From JAQBQH01 sp035607415 (lineage in GTDB: Bacteria; Myxococcota_A; Polyangia; Palsa-1104): a stretch of DNA of 64,000 nucleotides. Positions 32,179 to 42,703 of this stretch are shown here, in pieces. The position numbers and the translations under genes are program-made. The stretch is from NCBI GenBank assembly GCA_035607415.1, contig DATNAQ010000101.1, positions 62,001 to 126,000 on the forward strand, given 5' to 3'. Under the pieces are notes generated by a model, which saw nothing but the letters and a program-made list of their open reading frames with translations, made no database searches and was not told where the DNA came from. Numbering within the stretch: the stretch's first letter is position 1; each line of letters opens with the position of its first letter.

Positions 32179-32748
32179 ATGCTGGAACCCAAGCGCATAG
32201 TTACCCGCCAGCGGGTGGCACGGCGGGTGCTCCGTCTGGCCGTCGGAATCGTGTCCAACGCGGCGCTCTACGGCATCGTCATCTGGTCGATCGGGTGCAT
32301 CATCCCGACGCCGCTCGATCGCGCGCCGCAGCCGACCAACTACAGCCCGGTGTTCGTGACCTCGTCGATCAATCCACCGTTCGGCCCGGTGACGCTGCCC
32401 ATCCGCAGCCTGTCGACGCTGGCGCTGGCGGCGACCGATCCCAACCCGGACGACACGCTGGTCGTGCACCTCTTCGAGCCCGACCTGACGACGCCGGGAA
32501 GCTTCACCCTCGTCGACGCCACCGGCGCGACGCTGGCGCGGCCGACGACGCCCGACAACGAAGATCCCAACCTGCGCATCGGTGCCATCGATTCGGGCGT
32601 GTGCCTGAACGCCGCCGATCAGACCAAGTTCGATCTCTACGCCATCGTCGCCGATCGGTCGTTCAACGCCCCCAGCAACAATCCCACGCACGCCGACGGC
32701 GGGCTCACCGACGCCAACCACTGGGAGGTCACGTGCTCGAGCATGTGA
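32179..32748 (+). CDS. Lipoprotein, unknown
   Basis: 189 residues. A long basic N-region is followed by a hydrophobic stretch ending WSIGC, so Cys40 is the likely lipid anchor. The mature domain is beta-rich with two further Cys (VCLNAADQ and the C-terminal TCSS) that may pair. No recognised domain. Its end overlaps the next gene (GTGA, 32745-32748), so the two lipoproteins are likely made together. Confidence 0.7.
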   Translation: MLEPKRIVTRQRVARRVLRLAVGIVSNAALYGIVIWSIGCIIPTPLDRAPQPTNYSPVFVTSSINPPFGPVTLPIRSLSTLALAATDPNPDDTLVVHLFEPDLTTPGSFTLVDATGATLARPTTPDNEDPNLRIGAIDSGVCLNAADQTKFDLYAIVADRSFNAPSNNPTHADGGLTDANHWEVTCSSM

Positions 32749-34388
32749 CCAGAGCGCTGGTGGCGCTGGCGCTCGTCGCCGGCGGATGCGGCGGCAGCTC
32801 GCCGGGCGCGCACGTGGCGTGCGCACCGCCGGAGTGCGCCGCGGACTCGACGCTGCTCCTCGTGGCCGAGGTCGATCCGCCGTCGGACTCGTCGCTGGTG
32901 CGCCAGGAGTTCGGCTCGGTCACGATCGATCCCGCGACCGGCCTCTTCGCGCTCGCGCTCGATCAGCAGGTGACGCTCAAGGGCACCGTGCTCATCGGCA
33001 CCGGTGCGCAGGCGCAGATGGTGGGCGCGACCGTCGTGGCGACGCGGCCGTCGCGCATCACCGGGCGCCCCGACGTCGTCTACCAGGCGGCGGTCAGCCC
33101 CGTCGACGGCCACTACGTGCTCGTGGTGTCGCGCAACCTGCCTCAAGAGAAGTACACGCTGCGCGTGACCACGACCGACACGTCCTTGGCGCCACCGAAG
33201 ACGCTGAGCGTGGTCGCCCAAGAGGATCAGGAGGTCGACGTCACCCTCGAGCCGCCGCTGACGCTGCCCGAGCTGCACGGCACCGTCGTCGATTCGCTGC
33301 AGCAGCCGGTGGCGGGCATGCAGGTGCAGGCGACGACGGTGGCCACCGACAGCACGGCGGCGTCGGTGGTGTCGACGACGACGGTGACCGACATCAGCGG
33401 CGCGTTCTCCATCCGGCTCGTCGCCGCCCCGCCGGACAAGGTGATGCTGACGGCCACGCCGACGACGCTGGCGACCGGCCCGCTGCCGTCGCTGTCGCGC
33501 GTCGTCGATACGACCAAGCTGGGGCCGACCAACGCCATGACGGCGGGTCTGACCATGCCGCCGCTGCCGGCGGCGGTCGAGGTGCACTACAACATCGTCG
33601 GCGTGAGCACGTCGGGCGCCAGGGTGGCGGTGACCCCGGCGACCTGCACCTTCACGGCGGACGTGAGCGATCCCCACGCCACCGACGGGACGACGGCGGT
33701 ACATCAGACGGCGTCGATGTCCGATCCCAAGACCGGCGAGGTCACCGTCGATCTCATCCCGTCGGCGACGGGCAACCGCACGTACAGCGTGACCCTCACG
33801 CCCGATCCGTCGCAGCTGTTCGCGACCATGACCACCACCGTCGACGTGGCGACGGCGGGCGGTTACGGCGCCGACATCGTCCTGCCGCTGCGCTCGCAGC
33901 TGTCGGGGCTGGTGCTCGGGCCCGACGGCAAGCCGCTGCCGAGCCTGATGGTGATGCCGGCGGCGTCGACGGTGGCAGCGGCGCTGGCGGCCACCCCGGC
34001 GACGGTCGCGGCCACGCCCTCGACGGCGACCGCCGGTGCCGACGGGCGCTTCTCGCTGCGCCTCGATCCCGGCTTCTGGGACATCGGCCTCATCCCGCCG
34101 GCGGACGCGATGCTGCCGCGCCTGTGGCTGTCGCAGATCGATCTGAACCAGGATCTCGACGAGGGCACCATCATCGTCCCCTCGGGCGCGATCGTCCACG
34201 GCGTGGTCCACGACCCGTCGGGCGCCCCGCTGCCCCACGCCAACGTCCGCATCTACACGGTGTCGAGCGGCAACGCCGGATGCGCGGCGGACAATCAGCA
34301 GTGCCTGTCGCCGCCGCGCCTGCGCGCCGAGTCGCCGAGCGGCTCCGATGGGGTGGTATCGGTGATCCTGCCGTCACAACCGCAGTAA
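32745..34388 (+). CDS. Lipoprotein with carboxypeptidase-regulatory-like repeats
   Basis: 547 residues from GTG 32745, chosen because it overlaps the preceding stop and leaves a compact signal ending VAGGC (Cys15); GTG 32733 is an alternative adding four residues. Several beta-sandwich modules follow with the pattern G-x-V-x-D-x-x-x-x-P-(V/L)-x-x-(M/V)-x-V (for instance LHGTVVDSLQQPVAGMQVQA, LSGLVLGPDGKPLPSLMVM, VHGVVHDPSGAPLPHANVRI), the CarboxypepD_reg type. It is presumably an adhesive or structural surface protein. Thr/Ala/Val composition is very high. Confidence 0.75.
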   Translation: MTRALVALALVAGGCGGSSPGAHVACAPPECAADSTLLLVAEVDPPSDSSLVRQEFGSVTIDPATGLFALALDQQVTLKGTVLIGTGAQAQMVGATVVATRPSRITGRPDVVYQAAVSPVDGHYVLVVSRNLPQEKYTLRVTTTDTSLAPPKTLSVVAQEDQEVDVTLEPPLTLPELHGTVVDSLQQPVAGMQVQATTVATDSTAASVVSTTTVTDISGAFSIRLVAAPPDKVMLTATPTTLATGPLPSLSRVVDTTKLGPTNAMTAGLTMPPLPAAVEVHYNIVGVSTSGARVAVTPATCTFTADVSDPHATDGTTAVHQTASMSDPKTGEVTVDLIPSATGNRTYSVTLTPDPSQLFATMTTTVDVATAGGYGADIVLPLRSQLSGLVLGPDGKPLPSLMVMPAASTVAAALAATPATVAATPSTATAGADGRFSLRLDPGFWDIGLIPPADAMLPRLWLSQIDLNQDLDEGTIIVPSGAIVHGVVHDPSGAPLPHANVRIYTVSSGNAGCAADNQQCLSPPRLRAESPSGSDGVVSVILPSQPQ

Positions 34389-34395
34389 TCGCGGT

Positions 34396-34424
34396 TTGAC
34401 ACGGCAGACATCGTCAGCTACCTT
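34396..34424 (+). promoter_or_regulatory. Probable promoter of the downstream gene
   Basis: TTGACA (34396-34401), 17 bases, TACCTT (34419-34424). The -35 is perfect and the -10 moderate. It lies just after the lipoprotein stop, and its TTG would otherwise be misread as a start codon. Confidence 0.5.
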
Positions 34425-34452
34425 TCCAGCAGGTTCCGTAGGCTTATCCTTA

Positions 34453-35028
34453 TTGTCACGCCAAGAAGCAAAACCACCAGAATTTCGCCGATACCGTCAA
34501 GGTCTTCAGATTGCGACGTTCGGCACGACTGCGATCATCATCGCCTGGTTGATCGCATCCGTCGCGCACAGCTTGTTCGTTCACCCCGCGGTGCGACCAA
34601 GCGCGACGTTCTCCGGGCGCGCCGACGACCTCGACGCGCTCCTCGACTGCCAGGCGGACGTCGAATCGCTCTTCGACGATCTCAACCGGAAGCTCTTCGA
34701 CCTCCAGACGCTCGGCGCGCGCTACGACATTCAGCAAGCCGTGCAATGGGAGGCTTTTTCCAAGAGCTGGCTGCGCCACCGACGAGAAATCGGCGCGCGC
34801 TGCCGCTTCGACGAGTTGAAGGGACACGGGCTTGGAGCGGCGTACGATCACCTGGCGGTGGTCTACGACGAGCTCGAGGAGGCGCAGCGCGCCTATGCGG
34901 TGCTCCTCTACAATTACATCGATCACCACGCGTCGCGCGTCGAAGACATCCGACACGCGCTCGAATCGTCGCGCAAGACGTTCGAGCAGGAGCGTGCGGC
35001 GCGGGGAAAAACCGCGCGACCGGGGTGA
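34453..35028 (+). CDS. Single-pass membrane protein with helical domain, unknown
   Basis: 191 residues if translation begins at TTG 34453; the frame is open from TTG 34396, but that codon is part of the proposed -35 box. One membrane helix (TTAIIIAWLIASVAHSLF) near residue 30 is followed by about 140 residues of amphipathic helices with many charged residues (DDLDALLDCQADVESLFDDL) including two Cys. It would be anchored in the inner membrane. No domain is recognised. It ends 24 bases before the helicase start. Confidence 0.6.
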   Translation: MSRQEAKPPEFRRYRQGLQIATFGTTAIIIAWLIASVAHSLFVHPAVRPSATFSGRADDLDALLDCQADVESLFDDLNRKLFDLQTLGARYDIQQAVQWEAFSKSWLRHRREIGARCRFDELKGHGLGAAYDHLAVVYDELEEAQRAYAVLLYNYIDHHASRVEDIRHALESSRKTFEQERAARGKTARPG

Positions 35029-35052
35029 TCACAGTGAAGTTGGAGATTCGGA

Positions 35053-37200
35053 ATGAACACGGAATTCGAGTCGGGCACCGTCGAGCCGACGGTCCCGGCG
35101 CAGGGCGCGCCCGAGGCGCAGCCCGAGCACGACAGCAACGGCAGCGGTAACGGCAACGGCGACGGCAACGGGGGCGAGACGACAACCGCTCCGGAGAGCT
35201 GGGAAGCTCTCGGCGTCAAGGAGGAGCTGAAAAAGACGCTGCTGGAGCTCGGCTTTCTGCAGCCGATGCCGGTGCAGCGCGCGGTCTTCCCGCGCATGAT
35301 GGCGGGCAAGGACGTGATGGTGCAGTCGCGCACCGGATCGGGCAAGACCGCGGCGTTCGGCATTCCCTTCGCGCAGGGCCTCATCGACGGCAACAACAAG
35401 GTCGTGCAGGCGCTCTGTCTGGCGCCGACGCGCGAGCTGGCGCTGCAGGTCGGCAAAGAGTGCGAGAAGATCGCCGCCAATCAGCTGCACGTCATCCCCG
35501 TCTATGGCGGGGCGCCGATGGGCAAGCAGATCGAGCAGCTCAAGGCGGGCGCGCAGGTCGTGGCCGGGACGCCGGGGCGCGTGCTCGATCATCTGCGTCG
35601 CGGCACGCTCAGGCTCGACGGGCTGAAGATCCTGGTGCTCGACGAAGCCGACGAGATGTTGTCGATGGGCTTCCTCGAGGAGATCACCGAGATCATCAAG
35701 CAGTGCCCCAAGGATCGCCAGACGGTGCTCTTCTCGGCGACCATCCCCGACGACATCGAGCGCATCGGTTCGCGCTACATGCGCGAGCCGGAGAAGATCC
35801 AGCTCTCGGCCGACTTCGTTGGCGTCCACGAGATCACGCACACCTATTACATGGTGAGCGGCATGGGACGCGCGCGCGACCTCGTGCGTGTGCTCGGCGT
35901 CGAGAAGCCGGAGAGCGCGATCATCTTCTGCAACACGCGCGAGGACACGGCGCTCGTCGCCGAGTTCCTGCGCAAGAGCGGAATGGACGCCGAGGCGATC
36001 TCGAGCGACCTGACGCAGAAGGATCGCGAGCGCGTGATGGGCAGGATGAAGGACAAGAACCTGCACTATCTCGTGGCCACGGACATCGCGGCGCGCGGCA
36101 TCGACATCTCGAACCTGTCGCACGTCATCAACTACACGTTCCCCGAGTCGGCGGAAGTCTACGTGCACCGCACCGGCCGCACGGGGCGCGCCGGCAAGAG
36201 CGGATTGGCGATCTCGCTGATCTCGCCGCGTGAGCTCGGCAACTTCTACATGCTGAAGCTCACCTACAAGATCAAACCCGAAGAGCGCACGTTGCCGTCG
36301 GAGACCGAGCGCAAGACGGCGCAGGAGGCGGAGAAGGTCGACGAGCTGCGCGCCAAGATCGGCACGCGCGAGCCGGCGCCCGAGTGGCGTGCGCTGGCCA
36401 AGCGCGTGTGGGCCGCCGAAGACGGCGAGAAGATGATCGCGGCGCTCATCGAGGACAAGCTGACCGGGCGGCCGGCCAATGGGCCGCGCATCCTCGAGCG
36501 CGCGCCCGCGTCGTCGCCGTCGCCGACGGCGGCGTCACCGGGGCAGTCGCAGGCGCCGCGCGCGGCGTCGCCGGAGCTGGCGCCGATTCCGACGGCGGGT
36601 CCGACGGGCGGCTTCTCCGCGCCGCCGCCGGCGCAGAAGAGCGAGGCCCGCGAGGCGGGCGAGGAAGGCGACGAGGAGCCGCGCCGGCGGCGTCGTCGCC
36701 GTCGCAGCGGCGCGGGCGGCAGCGAGCGTGGCGGCGAACGTGGCGCCGAGCGTGGCGCCGAGCGTGGCGCACCGCGGCGCCTGGCCGAGACGATCGACAA
36801 CTCCGACGGCAAGGAGTTCTGGGAGGCGTGGGTCGACTCCAAGAGCGATACGCCGGCGGCGGCGACGCCCGGCGGCGCGAGCGAGCCGGCCAACGGCGAA
36901 GCCCGCGAGGCGCGCGAGCCGCGTGAAGGGCGCGACCGTTCGCGCCGCGAGCGCGACGAGACGCCGTTGCCCGAGGGGCACGTGCGGCTCTACCTGAACC
37001 TCGGCCGCCGCGACGGCGCCAAGGAGCCGGAGATCGAGCAGCTCCTCAAGGACAAGGGCGTCGAGGTCGCGTCGCTGCAACTGCGCAACTCGCACACCTA
37101 CCTCATCGTCTCCGAGGAGCGTGCGGACAGCGTGAGCGCGGCGCTCAGCGGCGGCAAATTCGGCGAGCGCGACGTCCTCTGCGAGCGCGCGCGCAAATAG
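35053..37200 (+). CDS. deaD: DEAD-box RNA helicase with disordered Arg-rich region and DbpA-type RNA-binding domain
   Basis: 715 residues. An acidic Asn/Gly-rich N-terminus (1-45) precedes the helicase core: Q motif Gln75, GSGKT (95-99), PTRELA, TPGR, DEAD (197-200), SAT, ARGID and HRTGRTGRAG. The part from about 430 to 640 is disordered with Ala/Pro runs and (RRRRRRR, GERGAERGAERGA) clusters. A C-terminal RNA-binding domain begins near HVRLYLNLGRRDGAKEPEI. This is the CsdA/DeaD type that helps ribosome assembly and RNA unwinding, often in the cold. The Arg-rich part may promote RNA-protein condensation. Confidence 0.93.
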   Translation: MNTEFESGTVEPTVPAQGAPEAQPEHDSNGSGNGNGDGNGGETTTAPESWEALGVKEELKKTLLELGFLQPMPVQRAVFPRMMAGKDVMVQSRTGSGKTAAFGIPFAQGLIDGNNKVVQALCLAPTRELALQVGKECEKIAANQLHVIPVYGGAPMGKQIEQLKAGAQVVAGTPGRVLDHLRRGTLRLDGLKILVLDEADEMLSMGFLEEITEIIKQCPKDRQTVLFSATIPDDIERIGSRYMREPEKIQLSADFVGVHEITHTYYMVSGMGRARDLVRVLGVEKPESAIIFCNTREDTALVAEFLRKSGMDAEAISSDLTQKDRERVMGRMKDKNLHYLVATDIAARGIDISNLSHVINYTFPESAEVYVHRTGRTGRAGKSGLAISLISPRELGNFYMLKLTYKIKPEERTLPSETERKTAQEAEKVDELRAKIGTREPAPEWRALAKRVWAAEDGEKMIAALIEDKLTGRPANGPRILERAPASSPSPTAASPGQSQAPRAASPELAPIPTAGPTGGFSAPPPAQKSEAREAGEEGDEEPRRRRRRRRSGAGGSERGGERGAERGAERGAPRRLAETIDNSDGKEFWEAWVDSKSDTPAAATPGGASEPANGEAREAREPREGRDRSRRERDETPLPEGHVRLYLNLGRRDGAKEPEIEQLLKDKGVEVASLQLRNSHTYLIVSEERADSVSAALSGGKFGERDVLCERARK

Positions 37201-38027
37201 TCGCAGGCGTCGACGTCCCCTCCTTCTTCTACGGAACCGCGTGGAAGGAGGAGCGGACGGCGGCGCTGACGGCGCAGGCGCTCCGCGCCGGATTTCGCGC
37301 CGTCGACACAGCCAATCAGCGCAAGCACTACTACGAAGCCGCCGTCGGTGAGGCGGTCGCCGCCTGCATCGGCGACGGCGTCGTCACGCGCGACGAGCTC
37401 TTCCTGCAGTCCAAGTTCACCGACGCCGGCGGGCAGGATCATCGGCTGCCGTACGATCCGCGCGCGCCTCTGAGCGACTGTGTGGCGCAATCGTTCGCCT
37501 CGTCGCTCGAGCACCTGCGCACCGACCGCCTCGACTCGTACGTCCTGCACGGCCCGACGCTGCGCGAGGGGCTCGCCGACGAGGACTGGCAGATCTGGGC
37601 GGCGATGAGCGACCTTTGCCGCGCGGGGCGGGCGCGCCTCCTCGGCGTGAGCAACGTGTCGCCGGCGCAGCTCGACGAGCTCTGGCGCGGCGCCGAGGTG
37701 AAGCCGGCGTTCGTGCAGAACCGCTGCTACGCGCAGACGGGCTGGGATCGCCAAACGCGCGCGTTCTGCGCGGAGCGCGGCATCGCCTACCAGGGCTTTT
37801 CGCTGCTCACCGCCAACCGGCGCGAGCTCGACGGGCCGGTGGTGCGTGGCATCGCGGCGCGGCGGCGCTGCACCGTGGCGCAGGCAGTCTTCGCCTTCGC
37901 GCTCGCGATCGGCATGCTGCCGCTCACCGGCACGTCGAGCCCGGCGCACCTGGCCGAGGACCTCGCCGCCTTCGACGTGGCGCTCGACGACGACGACGTA
38001 CGCGCCATCGAATCCGTCGGCGGCTGA
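37179..38027 (+). CDS. Aldo/keto reductase, non-canonical start
   Basis: About 282 residues. Family motifs: FYGTAWKEERTAAL, GFRAVDTANQRKHYYEAAVGEAV (active Asp), DSYVLHGP, GVSNVSPAQLDELW, VQNRCYAQ, and LTGTSSPAHLAEDL. The active-site Tyr is expected in the KHYYEA segment. Coding similarity runs right back to the helicase stop codon, yet in this frame there is no ATG, GTG or TTG between 37113 and 37480. Possible starts are CTG 37179 or the ATA at 37197 overlapping the helicase TAG. Either translation is coupled to the helicase by an unusual start, or the gene is decayed at its 5' end. It converges on rlmN. Confidence 0.75.
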   Translation: MRARAQIVAGVDVPSFFYGTAWKEERTAALTAQALRAGFRAVDTANQRKHYYEAAVGEAVAACIGDGVVTRDELFLQSKFTDAGGQDHRLPYDPRAPLSDCVAQSFASSLEHLRTDRLDSYVLHGPTLREGLADEDWQIWAAMSDLCRAGRARLLGVSNVSPAQLDELWRGAEVKPAFVQNRCYAQTGWDRQTRAFCAERGIAYQGFSLLTANRRELDGPVVRGIAARRRCTVAQAVFAFALAIGMLPLTGTSSPAHLAEDLAAFDVALDDDDVRAIESVGG

Positions 38028-38040
38028 GCGCGACGGCGCG

Positions 38041-39063
38041 CTAGGCGGTGGCGGCGAGCATGCCGCACGCCGCGTCGACCGACTTGCCGCCCGAGTAGCG
38101 GCGCACGATCGGCGCGCCGAGCGGCTGCAGCGCATCGAAGAAGGCGCGCCGCTCCTCGTCCGACGGCGGCTCGAAGCGCCCGCTGGCGTCGTTGACGTCG
38201 ATGAGGTTCAGGCGCACCGGGATGCCGCGCAAGAGCTCGACGAGCGCGGCGGCATCGTCGGCGCCGCAGTTCACGCCGCGGATCACCACGTACTCGAGCG
38301 TCACGCGCTGGCGCGTCGCCGCCGCGTGCTCGCGCACGGCGTCGATGAGCTCGTCGATGGGCCAGGTCTTCTCGGCCGCCGGCATGAGCGAGCGGCGCCG
38401 CGCGCGCGTGGCGCCGGTGAGCGAGACGGCCAGGCGATACGGGTGGCCCTCGGCGGTGAAGCGGCGGATCGCCGGCACCACGCCCGACGTCGAGATGGTG
38501 ATGGCGCGCCCGCTGATGGCGCCGCCCGACGGATCGGCGAAGATGCGCGCCGCGCGAATGACGTTGTCGTAGTTGAGGAACGGCTCGCCCATCCCCATGA
38601 ACACGACGCCGCGCACCGGCCGATCGGCCTCGTCGCGGATGATGCGGAGCTGCTCGACGATCTCCCACGTCGCCAGATTGCGCGTGTAGCCGAGCCGCCC
38701 CGTCGCGCAGAACACGCAATCGAGCGGGCAGCCCGCCTGCGACGACAGGCACAGCGTGTACTTGTCGTCGAAGATGGGGATGCGCACCGCCTCGACGCGC
38801 GCGCCGTCGGCGAGCGCGAACAGGTACTTCATGAAGCCGTCGGCGGGATCGCGGCGGCGATCGACCACCTCGAGCGTCGGCGCGTCGACGAGCGCCTGCA
38901 CGCGCGCGATCTTCTCGCGCGCCATGTCGCGCACGTCCCAGTGGCGCCGTCCGTGCTGCACGTGATGCGCGAAGATGCGCCGCGCCTCGGAGGCGCTCAG
39001 GCCGTGCGGCGCGAGCAGCTCGCCGAGCTCGCCCGGCGTCATGTCGTGCAGGACCCGCTTCAC
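38041..39063 (-). CDS. rlmN: 23S rRNA (A2503-C2)/tRNA A37 methyltransferase, radical SAM
   Basis: 340 residues. The iron-sulfur site is CPLDCVFC (Cys112, Cys116, Cys119), which is the CxxxCxxC of radical SAM enzymes, and the second catalytic Cys sits in SVDAACGML near the end (about Cys333). GMGEPFLNYDNV and ITISTSGVVPAI are family signatures. It methylates A2503 of 23S rRNA. The stop lies 13 bases from the aldo/keto reductase stop, on the other strand. Confidence 0.95.
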   Translation of the reverse strand: MKRVLHDMTPGELGELLAPHGLSASEARRIFAHHVQHGRRHWDVRDMAREKIARVQALVDAPTLEVVDRRRDPADGFMKYLFALADGARVEAVRIPIFDDKYTLCLSSQAGCPLDCVFCATGRLGYTRNLATWEIVEQLRIIRDEADRPVRGVVFMGMGEPFLNYDNVIRAARIFADPSGGAISGRAITISTSGVVPAIRRFTAEGHPYRLAVSLTGATRARRRSLMPAAEKTWPIDELIDAVREHAAATRQRVTLEYVVIRGVNCGADDAAALVELLRGIPVRLNLIDVNDASGRFEPPSDEERRAFFDALQPLGAPIVRRYSGGKSVDAACGMLAATA

Positions 39064-39081
39064 GGCGCGGAGTCTAGCAGC

Positions 39082-40917
<1,836 letters not shown>

Positions 40918-41077
40918 TGTCTTATCCGCAGCCCCAGGCTAGCGCCTCCATAGGGAGGCAGCGTTATCAGCGTAGCACGTTTTTGACCTCGGTCGCATCC
41001 AAAAGGTGATACCCCAGCGACGGCGCACGTCTTCCTCGAACGGGCACACACCGACGGGCGCGAGGTAGGACGGCGGG

Positions 41078-42676
41078 CTATTCGAAGGGGTTCCTGAGGT
41101 CGGTCGCGTGATGCTCGGGCTTCTGCGCGGGCGCGGGCGGCGTCGGGGTAGCCTTTTGTGGGCGTGCGGCGCGGGTGGCGACCCGCTCGTGCTTGGGCTG
41201 CAGCACGATCTCGAGCGTCTGGTCGCGGTCGAGCGCCACCTGGCGGCGGTCCTCTTTGAAGCCGGCGCGGCGGATGGTGAGCGTGAGCGGCCCGGCGGCG
41301 CGCGCGTGGCGCACGTCGACCGGTGACGCCCCCAGCGGCTCGGTGCCGAGCAGGACCTCGGCGCCGGCGGGCACCGTCGCGATCTGGAGCTGCACGTCGG
41401 CCGGCGGCGCGGGGGCGGCGGGCTTGTCGGCCACCACCGTCGGAGGCGTGGGCGCCGGCGTCGGAGCCACCGTCGGAGCCGCCGTCGGTGGCGGCGTGTC
41501 GGCTGCGGTCGGCGTCGTCGCAGCGGCCGGCTTGTGCGCCAGGCGCGTGACCGCCACGCCGAGCAGCACCACCAGCGCCGCCGCGCTCACACCGACGGCC
41601 ACGTAGATCGGCGCCTTGTTGCGCGGCAGCTCCTCGACGGGATCCGTGGTCGGCGCCGCCGCCGGCCGCGATGGACGCGCGAAGCCGTCGACGGCGGTCT
41701 TGCGCCCGGGCGCCTGCCCCGCTTCGACCTTTTGCAGCGCGGCTTCGCACGCTTCGATGAGCGCGCGCATGTCGCTGTAGCGATCGCCGGGCTTCTTCTG
41801 CAGCATGCGCATCACGATCTCTTCGGCGAGCAGCGGAACCTCGAGATCGGGGCGCAGCTTCGACGGCGGCACCACTGCGTCGAACACGTGCTTGGTGAGC
41901 GTCTTGGGCGCGTTCTCGCCCTTGAAGGGCACGTCGCCCGTCAGCATCTCGTAGAGGATGCAGCCGAGCGCGTATTGGTCGACGCGATGATCGGTCTCCT
42001 GCCCCGTCGCCTGCTCGGGCGACATGTACTCGGGCGTGCCGAGCACCATGCCGATCGCCGTGAGGCGCTTGCCCGCCTTGACGTCTTTGGCGATGCCGAA
42101 GTCGACGATTTTCACGAAATCCGGAGATCCGTCCTTCTCCAGCACGAAGATGTTCTCGGGCTTGAGATCGCGATGGATGATCGACTTTTCGTGCGCGGCG
42201 GCGAGCCCGCGGGCGACCTGGATGCACACGGCGATCGCGCGCGCCGGCGGGATGTGCTTGAGCTCGTGGACCAGCTTGCCGAGCGTCGGCCCGTCGAGAA
42301 ACTCCATCACGAAGTAGGCGTTGCCCGCGGGCAGCACGCCGAAGTCGGTGATGTCGACGATGTTCTGGTGCCCGATCTTCGACGCCGCCTTGGCCTCGAT
42401 GATGAAGCGCTGCGCCGAGCTCTCGTCGGCGGCGGCCTCTTTGCGCAGCACCTTGATGGCCACGCGCTTGTCGATGATGGCGTGGCGCGCGGCGTACACG
42501 GTGCCCATGCCGCCCTCGCCGAGCAGCGACTCGACGATGTAGCGGCCGTCGATGGTCTGGCCGATCATCGGATCGACGGAGCGATCGGAGACTGGCGGCG
42601 GCAGCTTCTCTCCGTCGCGCGGGCAAAACTCCACCGCGTCCGGATAGTGCACGCTGCAGACGCCGCAGGTCTTCAC
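41078..42676 (-). CDS. Ser/Thr protein kinase with N-terminal zinc-ribbon-like motif and PEGA domain
   Basis: 532 residues from GTG 42676. The first 25 residues carry CGVC and FCPRDG (Cys4, Cys7, Cys18), a small zinc-ribbon-like knuckle with a fourth ligand not certain. Kinase: GEGGMGTVY, Lys75, HRDLKPEN (Asp170), DFG (192-194), GTPEYMSPEQ. A linker with KTAVDGF, a membrane helix (YVAVGVSAAALVVLLGVAV), a Thr/Pro/Ala spacer and a PEGA domain (LQIATVPAGAEVLLGTEPLGASP) follow; the end is DLRNPFE. A perfect TATAAT stands 8 bases before the start codon and no ribosome site is seen, so the mRNA may be leaderless. Confidence 0.92.
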   Translation of the reverse strand: MKTCGVCSVHYPDAVEFCPRDGEKLPPPVSDRSVDPMIGQTIDGRYIVESLLGEGGMGTVYAARHAIIDKRVAIKVLRKEAAADESSAQRFIIEAKAASKIGHQNIVDITDFGVLPAGNAYFVMEFLDGPTLGKLVHELKHIPPARAIAVCIQVARGLAAAHEKSIIHRDLKPENIFVLEKDGSPDFVKIVDFGIAKDVKAGKRLTAIGMVLGTPEYMSPEQATGQETDHRVDQYALGCILYEMLTGDVPFKGENAPKTLTKHVFDAVVPPSKLRPDLEVPLLAEEIVMRMLQKKPGDRYSDMRALIEACEAALQKVEAGQAPGRKTAVDGFARPSRPAAAPTTDPVEELPRNKAPIYVAVGVSAAALVVLLGVAVTRLAHKPAAATTPTAADTPPPTAAPTVAPTPAPTPPTVVADKPAAPAPPADVQLQIATVPAGAEVLLGTEPLGASPVDVRHARAAGPLTLTIRRAGFKEDRRQVALDRDQTLEIVLQPKHERVATRAARPQKATPTPPAPAQKPEHHATDLRNPFE

Positions 42677-42684
42677 GATCGCGG

Positions 42685-42693
42685 ATTATATCA
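42685..42693 (-). promoter_or_regulatory. Extended -10 promoter of the kinase gene
   Basis: The minus strand reads TGATATAAT, i.e. a perfect -10 with the extended TGn element; the -35 region is poor. The start point would fall on or next to the kinase GTG at 42676. Confidence 0.55.
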
Positions 42694-42703
42694 TGCGCTT
42701 CCG

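Noticed and set aside
34396..34398. TTG 34396 as the start of the membrane-helix protein
   Set aside because: It is part of a TTGACA -35 box with a suitably spaced -10; TTG 34453 is a better start.
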